DNA from: Bacteroidota bacterium
GTDB taxonomy: Bacteria > Bacteroidota > Rhodothermia > Rhodothermales > JAHQVL01
Assembly (NCBI GenBank): GCA_039111535.1
Contig: JBCCIM010000015.1
Location: 1 to 59,648, forward strand
Reading direction: 5' to 3'
DNA length: 59,648 bases
This document shows, piece after piece, positions 42,842 to 52,537 of the stretch. Each line of letters starts with the position of its first letter. Position 1 is the stretch's first letter. Made by a program: the position numbers and the translations under genes. Below the pieces are notes generated by a model. That model saw only the letters and a list, made by a program, of their open reading frames with translations, searched no databases and had not been told where the DNA came from.

Positions 42842-45800
42842 ATGTATCTGAGTAAACTCGCACTGCACGGTTTTAAAAGCTTCGCCCAGCAAACCTCCCT
42901 CAATTTTGATCCAGGGGTGACGGCTGTTGTGGGGCCGAACGGGTGTGGCAAATCAAATATTGTGGATGCCGTCCGTTGGGTAACCGGTGAGCAGCGCGCG
43001 CGCGTGTTGCGGTCCGACAAAATGGATAGCGTGATTTTCAACGGCACGGCGAAGCGGAAGGCGCTGGGGATGTCTGAGGTTACCCTCACCATCCAGAATA
43101 CAAAAGGTATCCTGCCCACGGAGTATACTGAAGTAACGATTGGCCGCCGGCTGTACCGATCAGGGGAGTCTGAATATCTGCTCAATGGTACCCAGTGCCG
43201 GCTCAAGGATATCCTGAATCTGTTTATGGATACCGGGATGGGCCCGGGCGCCTATTCTGTCATCGAGCTAAAGATGATCGATGAGATCTTGTCGGAAAAC
43301 ACGGCAGATCGTCGCCGGCTTTTTGAAGAGGCAGCCGGCATTACCAAATACAAACTGCGCCGCACGCAAGCCCTGAGGAAACTGGACAATACCCAGGCCA
43401 ACCTGACCCGAATCCGCGACCTTACAGAAGAAATTGGGAAACGTGTTGTTTCGCTCAAGCGCCAGGCTGAGAAAGCTGCCCGGGCGAAAGAGCTGAATAC
43501 ACGGTTGCATACGCTCGAAATGGCCCTTGCCCAGTGTGAGCTTAATCACCTTCAGGCAATCGAAAAAAACCTGAATGATGAAGCCAAGTCGTTGAAGGAC
43601 CAACTGGAGGTCCATACGGCACAGCAGGGCAAAGAGGAGGCTGAAATTGAATCGCTGCGTGTTGACCTGGTTGGGTATGAGAAAGAACTGCGCGCAAAAC
43701 AACTGGTGCTGAACGAGCATCTGGAGCAGGTGCGTACGCTTGAGACGGAAAAGCGGCTTACCCTTGAGCGATATGAATCTGCCAACCGGAGCATTGAGCG
43801 CTCAATGCAGGAGCAGCAGGAAGCGGTTGTGCGTATTGAGCAATTGAAGTCGCACCTCTCTACGCTTGAAAAAGAGCTTGAAGCGGCCACACCGTTGCTG
43901 GATAAAGCCCGTAAAGTAGCGGATCATGCAAAAGCAGAGAGCGAGAAAATGAGCGGGCTTTCGAAAGAAGCCTGGGAGAACTTGCAAAGCATTCGTGCAG
44001 ATGAGGAGCGTGTAGAGAAAGAACGCGGCGAACGCCGGCGTACAATGGACCGCCTGGCAAACCGGCTTGAGTTGATCCAATCAGAATCTGAAAAGTCGCA
44101 ACAGTTGGTTGCCGGCTTTGATTCACGCATCGCTGAAACGGCGCTGCGCATGAAAGATGCCGGCGCAAACCTCGAAAGCGCCCGCGTCACCGTAGGCAAA
44201 GCGCGCGCGGCGATGGAGAATGCAGAGACCGAGCGCGAAACGCTGCGGCAGAAGTGGGAGAAATCCTCTGAAGCCCTGCGGCAAATTGAGCGTCAGCATG
44301 ATGCCATTGCGGCGGAAGTATCGCTGTTGGAAAGCCTCATCAGCTCTTATGAAGACGTATCGGAAGCTTTCCATTACCTGGCTGAAAGTGATGGCTGGAC
44401 GCCTGGCCCAATGGAAACCGTTGCGGACATTTTGGGGTGTGAGCCAGAATACCAGCTTGCGCTCGACGCTGCACTTGGCGTATATGGCACATGTATAGTT
44501 GTTCAGACCGAAGCAGAAGCACGCAGTGCTGTTTCTTTGCTGCGAACCGAGGACAAAGGTCAAACTGAGATCATTGTTCTCGACCGATTGCGTCCGCCAA
44601 CGCGTTATGCAGAATTTATCGAAGAAGCTGCTGACCGGGGAGCTTCTCCGTTACTCGACAAAATTCGTGTGAGCAAAGCCGGCTACCAGAAGCTTGCTGA
44701 TGCATTGCTGCACAACAGTTTCCTGGTGAAGTCCCTTGAGCACGGGCAGGACCTTATCGACACGCTCGATGAAATGGCCAACATGCTGTACGGCTCCAGT
44801 GTACCGATGCGCTATGTCGCACCAACAGGTGAGTGGCTCGATGCGCGGGGTATTTTGCGTGGTGGAAGCAAGAAGCAGAATGACTTCAACCAAACTGGCC
44901 GGCTCCAACGCCGCGAGCAGTACGAGACAGCTATCCAGAACCTGCGCAAACTCGAAGCTGCCTTGCAGCAGAAGCAAGAGACCACCGCGCAGCTAAAACA
45001 AGCGCTCGGCAACGTACCGTTTGATGACATAAAGCGGACCCTGGCTGAAGCTGAGCGCCTCTTTTCTGCTGCTGAAAGCGAAAACATGCGCGTATCTCAC
45101 GAGCACAATGCTATCGAGCAACGGCACGTGGAAGCGATGCAGCGGATTACAGAGCACAAAGACCTGATTACAACGATTCACGCAGACATCTCCCAGCTTC
45201 AGGCGCCTGTCGAAGCCTCAGAAGAGCTGCTGAAAGATTTGCGCAATTCGCGCATTGCAGCTGAGGAAGCGTTCCGTGCAGCAGAAGCGGACAATACCCG
45301 TGCGCTCAACCAGTTTAATGAAGCAAGCATTGCGGTGCTGCAGGCGAAAAACCATTTTGAAAACCTGACCCGCGATCTTGATCGTAATAAGTTGGACACA
45401 GCAACGCTGGCCGGCCAACGCGAAACGCGGGAACAGCATATCCAGACGCTCAAGAAGAGCATTTCTGCGCACGAAGCTACGCGTGCTGATCTCGAAAAAC
45501 AGATCTATGACCTGTATGCAGATCGGCCGGGATTTGAAGAGGCCGTAGACAAAGCTGAGCAGGCACGGCAGGAAGCCATCTCACGTGTTTCCGAATTGGA
45601 AGCAAAACTGAGAACCATCCGGCAGACGCGGGAAAAAGGTATGCGGGCTGAAAATGAACGCGCCGTTCAACTGGCTGAAGTCCAGACGCGTATTTCTGAG
45701 TTGCTCCGGAACGTCGAAGAAAACTTTGAGATTGCGCTGCTCGAGAATCCTGTAGAAGTGCCTGAAGCCTTTGATGAGCGGGAGTCCAAGCGGGAAGTGA

Positions 45801-46444
45801 AAGAGCTTCGCCGCAAAGTACGTACCCTCGGCTCAATCAACGAACTGGCACTCGAAAGCTACGAAGAGGAGAAAGAGCGCTTTGAGTTCATGAGCACCCA
45901 GCAGAAAGACCTCGAAGACGCTGAGCAAAGCCTGCTGGATACGATTACCGAAATTAATACAACTGCCGCTGAACGGTTCGATAAAACCTTCCAGGAAGTA
46001 CGCACCAACTTTGCGCGGCTATTCTCGACGCTGTTTGGTAAAGATGATACAGCCGACTTGCTGCTTTCCAATCCGGAAGATCCGCTCGAGTCTCCCATCG
46101 AAATCATTGCCAAACCCAAAGGCAAACGCCCAAGCGCCATCACCCAGTTGTCGGGTGGAGAAAAAACGCTGACATCAACGGCTTTGCTGTTTGCAATTTA
46201 CCTCGTTAAACCAAGCCCTTTCTGTATCTTGGATGAGGTAGACGCACCGCTCGATGAAGCCAATGTTGAGCGGTTCATGCAACTGATCCGCGAGTTCTCC
46301 AACAATACGCAGTTTATTATGGTTACCCACAACCGCCGGACCATGGAGCTGGCGGACCGCCTTTACGGCGTAACCATGCAAGAAGAAGGCGTTTCGAAGC
46401 TCCTCGGCGTTAAGTTCGACGAAGCAGCTGATCTGGTATCGTAA
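42842..46444 (+). CDS. smc: Chromosome segregation ATPase SMC, 1200 aa
   Basis: Condensin core subunit. The N-terminal ATPase half has Walker A GPNGCGKS at 31-38 and RVLRSDKMDSVIFNGTAKRK. Two long coiled-coil arms flank a hinge at about residues 515-670 (GPMETVADILGCEPEYQLAL, DARGILRGGSKKQ). The C-terminal half has the signature LSGGEKT from residue 1103 and Walker B with FCILDEVDAPLDEANV. ScpA and ScpB are not adjacent. Length and order are standard. Confidence 0.97.
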   Translation: MYLSKLALHGFKSFAQQTSLNFDPGVTAVVGPNGCGKSNIVDAVRWVTGEQRARVLRSDKMDSVIFNGTAKRKALGMSEVTLTIQNTKGILPTEYTEVTIGRRLYRSGESEYLLNGTQCRLKDILNLFMDTGMGPGAYSVIELKMIDEILSENTADRRRLFEEAAGITKYKLRRTQALRKLDNTQANLTRIRDLTEEIGKRVVSLKRQAEKAARAKELNTRLHTLEMALAQCELNHLQAIEKNLNDEAKSLKDQLEVHTAQQGKEEAEIESLRVDLVGYEKELRAKQLVLNEHLEQVRTLETEKRLTLERYESANRSIERSMQEQQEAVVRIEQLKSHLSTLEKELEAATPLLDKARKVADHAKAESEKMSGLSKEAWENLQSIRADEERVEKERGERRRTMDRLANRLELIQSESEKSQQLVAGFDSRIAETALRMKDAGANLESARVTVGKARAAMENAETERETLRQKWEKSSEALRQIERQHDAIAAEVSLLESLISSYEDVSEAFHYLAESDGWTPGPMETVADILGCEPEYQLALDAALGVYGTCIVVQTEAEARSAVSLLRTEDKGQTEIIVLDRLRPPTRYAEFIEEAADRGASPLLDKIRVSKAGYQKLADALLHNSFLVKSLEHGQDLIDTLDEMANMLYGSSVPMRYVAPTGEWLDARGILRGGSKKQNDFNQTGRLQRREQYETAIQNLRKLEAALQQKQETTAQLKQALGNVPFDDIKRTLAEAERLFSAAESENMRVSHEHNAIEQRHVEAMQRITEHKDLITTIHADISQLQAPVEASEELLKDLRNSRIAAEEAFRAAEADNTRALNQFNEASIAVLQAKNHFENLTRDLDRNKLDTATLAGQRETREQHIQTLKKSISAHEATRADLEKQIYDLYADRPGFEEAVDKAEQARQEAISRVSELEAKLRTIRQTREKGMRAENERAVQLAEVQTRISELLRNVEENFEIALLENPVEVPEAFDERESKREVKELRRKVRTLGSINELALESYEEEKERFEFMSTQQKDLEDAEQSLLDTITEINTTAAERFDKTFQEVRTNFARLFSTLFGKDDTADLLLSNPEDPLESPIEIIAKPKGKRPSAITQLSGGEKTLTSTALLFAIYLVKPSPFCILDEVDAPLDEANVERFMQLIREFSNNTQFIMVTHNRRTMELADRLYGVTMQEEGVSKLLGVKFDEAADLVS

Positions 46445-46570
46445 ACAAATACCGGGCGCTGTATAGCTTTTTAGGATTTTTTCGAGCGCCGGCGCAGCGT
46501 GACCGTCATTCATCGATTGCTCCCGTCACTCGTCGAAACAAGCACATCTATCCTGATCATATCACCGTAC

Positions 46571-46602
46571 GGGTTCTTAAAATTGATCTTGTCAATTAAC
46601 CC
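46571..46602 (+). promoter_or_regulatory. Hairpin just upstream of the second TonB-dependent receptor
   Basis: GGGTT...AATTGA (46571-46585) faces TCAATT...AACCC (46592-46602). The arms pair over 11 bp with a 5-nt bulge on the left. It ends 9 nt before the ATG at 46612, so it would lie at the ribosome-binding site of the mRNA, or could act as a DNA operator. Confidence 0.4.
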
Positions 46603-46611
46603 GCACCTGTT

Positions 46612-48861
46612 ATGTTTAGCTTTCTACGGTATCGAATTACATACTGGCTTTTTGCGCTATTGGGGCTATTGGGACCATTAGATGCGTTTGCGCAACAGCC
46701 TGCGATTGTAGAAGGGCGTGTGGTTTCAGCTTCGGGTGAGGCCATGGCTTATGTGAACGTGCAGTTGCAAGGCACAATCGACGGTGCTGCCAGCAACCTC
46801 GATGGCAGGTTTTCCTTCTCTACACAAAAAACAGGCGCGCAGACGGTTCGAGCCTCCATGATAGGATTTGAGCCGGCCCTTGCAGTAATCACGCTTGCGC
46901 CTGGTGATACCGTATCGCTTGACCTGGTCCTCAAAGAAACGCTGATTTCTTTGGAAGAAGCCGTTGTGACGGCCAGCGCATTTTCCACGGGGGATGCTGA
47001 AGCCGTTACCTTGCAATCGCTAGAAGTTGTAACCACACCCGGTGCCGCGGCAGATATCTTCCTTGCAATCAAGACGTTTCCTGGCGTAGCCATGGTTGAT
47101 GAAGGCGCCGGCCTCTTTGTACGGGGCGGTGATGTTAGTGAAACGGTGTTGCTGCTGGATCAAGCGACGGTCGCCCATCCCTATAAACACGAAACGCCAA
47201 CCGGTGGAGTATTTGGGACAATCCCGCCGTTCCTGGTTGGCGGTACTTTCTTTTCTTCAGGCGGTTTTTCTGCCAAATACGGCAATGCCCTTTCTGGTGT
47301 GTTGTCCATGGAAAGCCTGGACTTGCCACAGCAGGCATCGTATACAGCCAATCTGGGGTTGGCAGCAGCATCCATTGGGGCCGATGTACCACTTATCCCC
47401 GGCAAGCTTGGCGTACGGGTGAGCGGTAATCAGAGTTTTACAAAAATGATGATGGAGGTCAACGGGTTTGCGGATGAATTCTCCCTTACTCCGAGGGGCA
47501 CAGATGTAAACCTTAGCGTGATCTATAACTACTCCACTACAGGCCGGCTCAAGTTTTTTAACTATACCAACCACGACCGCGTTGGCGTCTTTGTAGATGA
47601 ACCATCTTTTGATGGGGTATTCGAAGGCAACACGGCCAATTGGCTCCACAACGTACAATGGTCAGACATTTTTTCGGATTGGCTGGTTTCTTCCAGTTTC
47701 TCCGTCAATCGATACAATACGCACCAGCAACTGGGCGTGCTCGATCTCAAGCCAAGCGATGTCTCTGCTAAACTGCGTACCGATCTGGAAAAAGAAATAA
47801 GCGACGACTACCGGATATTTCTCGGCGCTGAGTATGAGCAGGTGAATAATAACATCGAGGGCAGCGTGCCACAGTACACCGATATTCTGGATCCCGAAGC
47901 TGCCGTTTCGCAACTGGATGAATCATACCGAGGTAGCCGGGCTGGTACGTACGCTGAGATGGAGTTTAAAGCGACCCGGCACATTGCGGCGCGCGTTGGG
48001 CTACGGGCCGACTATTTTGGATTACCGAATGCCTTTACCCTCGACCCACGGATCTCTTTGCGGTATGCATTCAACAAAGCCACAGATTTTCGCCTGGCGT
48101 GGGGGCTTTATCACCAGATATCATCTGCCTATAGCTTCAACGAAACAACCGGCAGTCCATCTCTTATGCCCCAACGCGCGCAGCATTTTATTGCCGGCCT
48201 CAACCACGAGCAAGGACAACTCATGATGCGTTTGGAAGGGTATTACAAACCATACGACAATCTCGTCATTGAGCACGGTACACAAAATTTCACCAATGAA
48301 GGCAATGGCGATGCGTTTGGCCTGGATGCCTTTATCAAGTACGGAGGATTCCTGCAGACCCGCGCCAATGGCTGGATTTCATACAGCTACCTGGAATCAA
48401 CACGCAAACAGGCCCGGCAAGTCGGACGTGAAGTTGTCCATCAAACGGGCCCTTCCGGTTTTGACATCACCCACAACCTTACTGTTGTCGGCAAAATGCG
48501 CCTGATAGGTTTTCTGAGTGGTGGGGTAACGTATCGCTACGCAACAGGCCGGCCCATTACGCCGGTAATCGACGCCGTGCCGGATGAAAGCGGCGCATTT
48601 TACTGGCCCATTGAAGGGGACATAGGTTCTGAGCGACTCCCCTCCTTTCAGCGATTGGATGCAACGGTGAGTTACTATCTACCTTTTGGTACCGGGCACA
48701 ATGCCACCTTTTACCTTGCCGTGAGCAACCTGCTAAATCGCACAAATGTGCTCGACTATGAATATGCTCCGGACTACAGTACGCGTACACCACGGCGGTC
48801 CAATTACCGCAGGTTTCTTTACTTCGGCGTGTCTATCAATTTTAACCGGATCGTCGGGTAA
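46612..48861 (+). CDS. TonB-dependent outer-membrane receptor, 749 aa
   Basis: The signal peptide ends DAFAQ. A carboxypeptidase-regulatory-like domain covers about 30-115 (VEGRVVSASGEAMAYVNVQL, SNLDGRFSFSTQ). The plug has VVTTPGAAADIFLAIKTFPG, FVRGGDVSETVLLLDQATVA and FSAKYGNALSGVLSMES. The barrel ends with SNYRRFLYFGVSINFNRIVG. It is shorter than the 962-aa receptor and belongs to the group with a TonB/DUF4198-like start and no SusD partner. Import cargo is unknown. A broken amidohydrolase gene follows 77 nt downstream. Confidence 0.92.
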   Translation: MFSFLRYRITYWLFALLGLLGPLDAFAQQPAIVEGRVVSASGEAMAYVNVQLQGTIDGAASNLDGRFSFSTQKTGAQTVRASMIGFEPALAVITLAPGDTVSLDLVLKETLISLEEAVVTASAFSTGDAEAVTLQSLEVVTTPGAAADIFLAIKTFPGVAMVDEGAGLFVRGGDVSETVLLLDQATVAHPYKHETPTGGVFGTIPPFLVGGTFFSSGGFSAKYGNALSGVLSMESLDLPQQASYTANLGLAAASIGADVPLIPGKLGVRVSGNQSFTKMMMEVNGFADEFSLTPRGTDVNLSVIYNYSTTGRLKFFNYTNHDRVGVFVDEPSFDGVFEGNTANWLHNVQWSDIFSDWLVSSSFSVNRYNTHQQLGVLDLKPSDVSAKLRTDLEKEISDDYRIFLGAEYEQVNNNIEGSVPQYTDILDPEAAVSQLDESYRGSRAGTYAEMEFKATRHIAARVGLRADYFGLPNAFTLDPRISLRYAFNKATDFRLAWGLYHQISSAYSFNETTGSPSLMPQRAQHFIAGLNHEQGQLMMRLEGYYKPYDNLVIEHGTQNFTNEGNGDAFGLDAFIKYGGFLQTRANGWISYSYLESTRKQARQVGREVVHQTGPSGFDITHNLTVVGKMRLIGFLSGGVTYRYATGRPITPVIDAVPDESGAFYWPIEGDIGSERLPSFQRLDATVSYYLPFGTGHNATFYLAVSNLLNRTNVLDYEYAPDYSTRTPRRSNYRRFLYFGVSINFNRIVG

Positions 48862-48938
48862 AGAATATGGGGGCAATGATGCCATTGAATTGCTTAATGC
48901 GCAGGTACATAAACCAGCTTTGTAAACCGTATAACACC

Positions 48939-49450
48939 ATGAACACTATAAATCGCATGAACACAACGATTCGATCGATGCAAGCAGGATTGCTGGGGCT
49001 ATTTACCCTGTTTATACTGCCAGGCACGTGTTGGGCGCAAGAGCTGCTTATTGAAAACGCCAAAATACTCGACCCTGCCACCCAGACCGTTACCGAGGGC
49101 GTTGTGACCATTGTGGCCGGCAAAATCTACAGCATTGAGGAAGTACATTCATCGCCATTTAATGGACCCGCTATTGACCTGGAGGGCAAGTGGTTGATGC
49201 CGGGGTGCAACTGATGATCCCTTCGATTACAAATTTCGACTATCACGCAACGCTGATCATGCCAACCGAAGGCAAGCAGACGCTGCAGTTACCGTTTTCC
49301 AGTTTTCGCCAGATGTGGTCGGCACCGGTGCCATGGACGGGCACGGATGTCGTAGCCATCGCGCTCATGGTGAGCAATTTCCAACCGCTCGATTTTGCCT
49401 ACAACATTGACCACATCGGGTTTTACAAAGCAGAAGACGCACAGGAATAA
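48939..49450 (+). pseudogene. Amidohydrolase remnant with internal deletion and frameshift
   Basis: The ATG at 48939 opens a signal peptide (SMQAGLLGLFTLFILPGTCW) and the start of a metal-dependent amidohydrolase: ELLIENAKILDPATQTVTEG, GKIYSIEEV, then IDLEGKWLMPG, where a family member would continue into the metal-binding HxH motif. Instead the frame ends at 49212. A second frame (to 49450) carries a carbohydrate-binding CIA30-like C-terminus: SFRQMWSAPVPWTGTDVVAI and FAYNIDHIGFYKAEDAQE. The whole catalytic domain is missing between them, so the gene is a deletion derivative. Confidence 0.75.
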
Positions 49451-49503
49451 AGAAGTGGCTGATACGAGGCCATACACGCATCGAAATCTAAAATAGAACG
49501 ATC

Positions 49504-50274
49504 ATGAAAAAACATTATACCGTATCCGTTTTTACGCTATTGCTGCTGGGCCTCTTTACGCTGCCCGTGCTGGCACAGGATGTCGATGCCTTGCTGCTCG
49601 AGGCAAAAGAAAAGCTTGTTGCCGGCGAAAATAGCAATGATCAGAACCAGATCATGGAAGCACGCGCCATGTTTGAGCGGGCAACTGCGGATGAAGGGCG
49701 CCGGGCATTGGCGCACTACTACATGGGGCTGGCCGGGTATCGGCTTGCCGGCATGAACCCTGAGAAAGATGCACAACTCAAGCACCTCAACGCCAGCATC
49801 AAGCAGCTTGAGAAAGCCATAAAAATAGACGAAGATTTTGTTGAAGGCATTGCCCTGCTCGGGAGTGTTATTGGGTGGAAGTCTGGCCTCAAACCCATGC
49901 AGGCCATGTTCCTTGGGCCAAAGGCGACAAAATTGGTTGCCCGGGCGAATGCATTGGCGCCAGACAATCCGCGGGTCAGGCTAGTCTCTGCTATCAGCGA
50001 CTACAACACACCCAAAATGTTTGGGGGCGATCCAGCGCAAGGAATGCTTGGATTTCAGCAGGCAGCAGACCTGTTTGCCAAAGAAGAAGTTGCGGATCCG
50101 GTAATGCCCGATTGGGGGCACGCGGAAGCGTATGCCTGGCTTGGGCAGGGGCATATGGCAAATGGCGCCAGCGAGCAGGCCCGGGCCGCTTTTGAAAAAG
50201 CGCTCGAACTGAATCCTGATTATGGATGGGTGAAGCATGTATTGTTGCCCAAAGTTGCTGATGCTTCGCAATAG
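49504..50274 (+). CDS. Secreted TPR-repeat protein, 256 aa
   Basis: The signal peptide ends PVLAQD. The body has TPR-like helices: IMEARAMFERATADEGRRAL, LNASIKQLEKAIKIDEDFVE, and a C-terminal repeat EQARAAFEKALELNPDYGWV. TPR proteins bind partner proteins in the periplasm. The gene follows the amidohydrolase remnant by 53 nt and may once have belonged to its operon. Confidence 0.8.
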   Translation: MKKHYTVSVFTLLLLGLFTLPVLAQDVDALLLEAKEKLVAGENSNDQNQIMEARAMFERATADEGRRALAHYYMGLAGYRLAGMNPEKDAQLKHLNASIKQLEKAIKIDEDFVEGIALLGSVIGWKSGLKPMQAMFLGPKATKLVARANALAPDNPRVRLVSAISDYNTPKMFGGDPAQGMLGFQQAADLFAKEEVADPVMPDWGHAEAYAWLGQGHMANGASEQARAAFEKALELNPDYGWVKHVLLPKVADASQ

Positions 50275-50412
50275 CAAGTTTTTGACGGGCAGTTGTATAG
50301 ACGGTGCGTCTGGTTGCCGGCATTGCTGCTGCGGCCAGGCGTACGTCTTTGGTCGTATAATATCAATCTTGGAAATACCTACTTTGACCCGAGACCTCGT
50401 ATTTGAAACAGT

Positions 50413-51504
50413 ATGCTTAACACGTCGGATATGACCGAATCTGTTGCAATCCCCAAACCGCGTATGACAACCCGCGCGGTTGTGCTTAGTGCTTGTGGAT
50501 GGATTTTATATGCGCTCTTCTACAGCTTTATGGTGACAGCCAGTGGGCAGCAAACAGAATTTGTTGGTGTATTTATCGGGCAGATGTTTGCTGCAGGCAT
50601 TATGGGTGTGCTTACCATACCCCCCTGGCTGCTTGTTGTGCGTGAGATGGACGCTTTCCGTTGGCCGGCAAAAATTGCGGCCCATATCGTGATCGCGCCG
50701 GTGTTTGCGTGGTTAAGCCTGACGCTGTTTTTATGGCTGATTGGGTACACCACGGGCCCTGATGTGCAGGTCTCTATTCGCAGTGCTTATTCTTTTGTGT
50801 TTGGTAGCAACCTTACCGCTTACATGGTTGCGTTTGCATTATATCATGCATTGCGCATTTTGCAGCGCTTACGATTAAAAGAAAAGCAGGCCGCTGAATT
50901 GCAGGCCCTCGCGAAAGAAAGTGAGTTGGCAGCACTAAAGGCGCAGATCAATCCACATTTTCTGTTTAATACCCTTAATTCAATGAATGCAATGGTCATG
51001 CGCGACCCGGAAGAAACGCGCAACATGATCATTCAACTAGGCGACTTGCTCCGCTATGCGCTCGATAGCTCGCGCAAAGATTTAGTGATGCTCGAAGAAG
51101 AGCTGGCTTTTTCGAAAGCGTACCTGGACCTGGAATCGCACCGGTTTGCTGACCGTCTGGCAGTTGCGTTTGAAGTAGCCCCGGGCCTGGAGCGTGTATT
51201 GATTCCGCCGATGGTATTGCAGCCGCTGGTGGAAAATGCAATCAAACATAATATAGCTCGCCGCGAAGAAGGCGGTGAAATCACCATTCGCGTTACAGCG
51301 ACCGCTGAGGAGGTGCAGATTGTTGTGGAAGATGAAGGACGGGGAGAAATGCTCCACCAGGTGGGGAGCAAAAGCGGCATCGGACTTTCAAATACAACAA
51401 GCCGGCTCGAAAAACGCCTGGGCCCAGCTGCTGCTCTGCAAACTGAACACCTTGGTCCAATGGGATTTCGCGTATCTTTTTCCGTTCCGCTACAAGTGGC
51501 TTGA
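50413..51504 (+). CDS. LytS/YehU-type sensor histidine kinase, 363 aa
   Basis: Four or five N-terminal membrane helices (residues about 20-150: AVVLSACGWILYALFYSFMV, GIMGVLTIPPWLLVV) carry no recognisable ligand domain. The His_kinase domain follows, with KAQINPHFLFNTLNSMNAM (phosphorylated His182), LGDLLRYALDS and PPMVLQPLVENAIKHNIA. The HATPase part includes VVEDEGRGEML and GIGLSNTTSRLEKRLG. It signals to the response regulator encoded 4 nt later. An alternative start is the Met at residue 7. Confidence 0.92.
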   Translation: MLNTSDMTESVAIPKPRMTTRAVVLSACGWILYALFYSFMVTASGQQTEFVGVFIGQMFAAGIMGVLTIPPWLLVVREMDAFRWPAKIAAHIVIAPVFAWLSLTLFLWLIGYTTGPDVQVSIRSAYSFVFGSNLTAYMVAFALYHALRILQRLRLKEKQAAELQALAKESELAALKAQINPHFLFNTLNSMNAMVMRDPEETRNMIIQLGDLLRYALDSSRKDLVMLEEELAFSKAYLDLESHRFADRLAVAFEVAPGLERVLIPPMVLQPLVENAIKHNIARREEGGEITIRVTATAEEVQIVVEDEGRGEMLHQVGSKSGIGLSNTTSRLEKRLGPAAALQTEHLGPMGFRVSFSVPLQVA

Positions 51505-51508
51505 GTAG

Positions 51509-52249
51509 ATGATAAAAGCAATTATTGTAGATGACGAACCCCTGGCCAGGTCTATCATCCAGGAGTTCATTGACGACTACGAAGACATCGAAGTTATAGC
51601 AGAGTGTGCAAATGGCCGCGAGGCACTCAAGTGTATTGATGCCGAAAAACCAGATCTACTTTTTCTTGATATTCAGATGCCCGGCCTGACAGGCTTTGAT
51701 GTCATCGAGCAACTCACCTACTTGCCCCAGATCATCTTTTCTACCGCCAATGATGCGTTTGCCATAGACGCTTTCGAAACGGGTGCAATAGATTACCTGC
51801 TAAAGCCTTATAATAAGGCACGATTTGACAGAGCTGTACAACGGGTGCTCAAGCATCAGCATGTAGAGCTTGAGCAGGAGACGATGCGTCATTTTCTTGC
51901 CTCCATCAAAGCGCCTGCTTCTTTTGCCAGCCACCTGTTTGTGCGTGTTGCAGAGAAGATTTTTCCTGTTGCCACCAATGACGTGTTGTGGATCGAGGCT
52001 GCCGGCGATTATTCAAACCTGCATACCTCGAAAAAAACGTTTGTAAGCGGTCAGGGCATTGGCGCCCTCGAAAAGCGCCTTGATCCGGCATTGTTTGTCA
52101 GGGTACATCGTTCTGCCATTGTTGCCTTGTCTGCAATTGCCCATATTGTCAGCGATGGCGAAGGTGGATACCATGTGACCCTGAGAAACAGGGAACGGGT
52201 GCGGGTGAGCCGATCGTATGCAGCCCGTGTCCGCGACCGCATTGTTTAG
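51509..52249 (+). CDS. LytR/AlgR-type response regulator, 246 aa
   Basis: The receiver domain is residues 1-120, with DDE at 8-10 and phospho-acceptor Asp54 (LLFLDIQMPGL) and K105 near YLLKPY. A LytTR DNA-binding domain covers 145-245: RVAEKIFPVATNDVLWIEAA, VRVHRSAIVALSAI and VTLRNRERVRVSRSYAARV. LytTR regulators bind direct repeats upstream of target genes. It is cotranscribed with the kinase just before. Confidence 0.95.
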   Translation: MIKAIIVDDEPLARSIIQEFIDDYEDIEVIAECANGREALKCIDAEKPDLLFLDIQMPGLTGFDVIEQLTYLPQIIFSTANDAFAIDAFETGAIDYLLKPYNKARFDRAVQRVLKHQHVELEQETMRHFLASIKAPASFASHLFVRVAEKIFPVATNDVLWIEAAGDYSNLHTSKKTFVSGQGIGALEKRLDPALFVRVHRSAIVALSAIAHIVSDGEGGYHVTLRNRERVRVSRSYAARVRDRIV

Positions 52250-52378
52250 GTTGTGGTTACAAATTGAGGGCTAAAACTACCTGAAATTTGTGTATAGCCG
52301 GCGATATGCGTTGTGCTCGGTAGGGTTTTTGTAATGGGAGTAACCACTTCATACAAATCGTGGTAAAATTGTGTAAAG

Positions 52379-52418
52379 TGCCCGGTAATTAAGTAGGGAA
52401 TTACCGTGAAGCCGGGCA
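52379..52418 (+). other. Structured leader of the antiporter gene
   Basis: A two-layer hairpin: inner GGTAATT / AATTACC (52384-52390, 52399-52405) and outer TGCCCGG / CCGGGCA (52379-52385, 52412-52418), sharing the GG at 52384-52385. It lies in the 288-nt gap before the antiporter, well clear of its start. It could be a terminator-like attenuator or a ligand-sensing RNA. It matches no riboswitch consensus I can confirm. Confidence 0.45.
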
Positions 52419-52537
52419 AAAAGGGAATCTGTCGGTTGAATTTCTTATTTCACAAGGAGAGATTTAAAGGACGCTTACGCAATTTTTTTGTTTTTTATTA
52501 ATCGATAGCATAGAAGATCATCACCCGGGGGTTCGTT

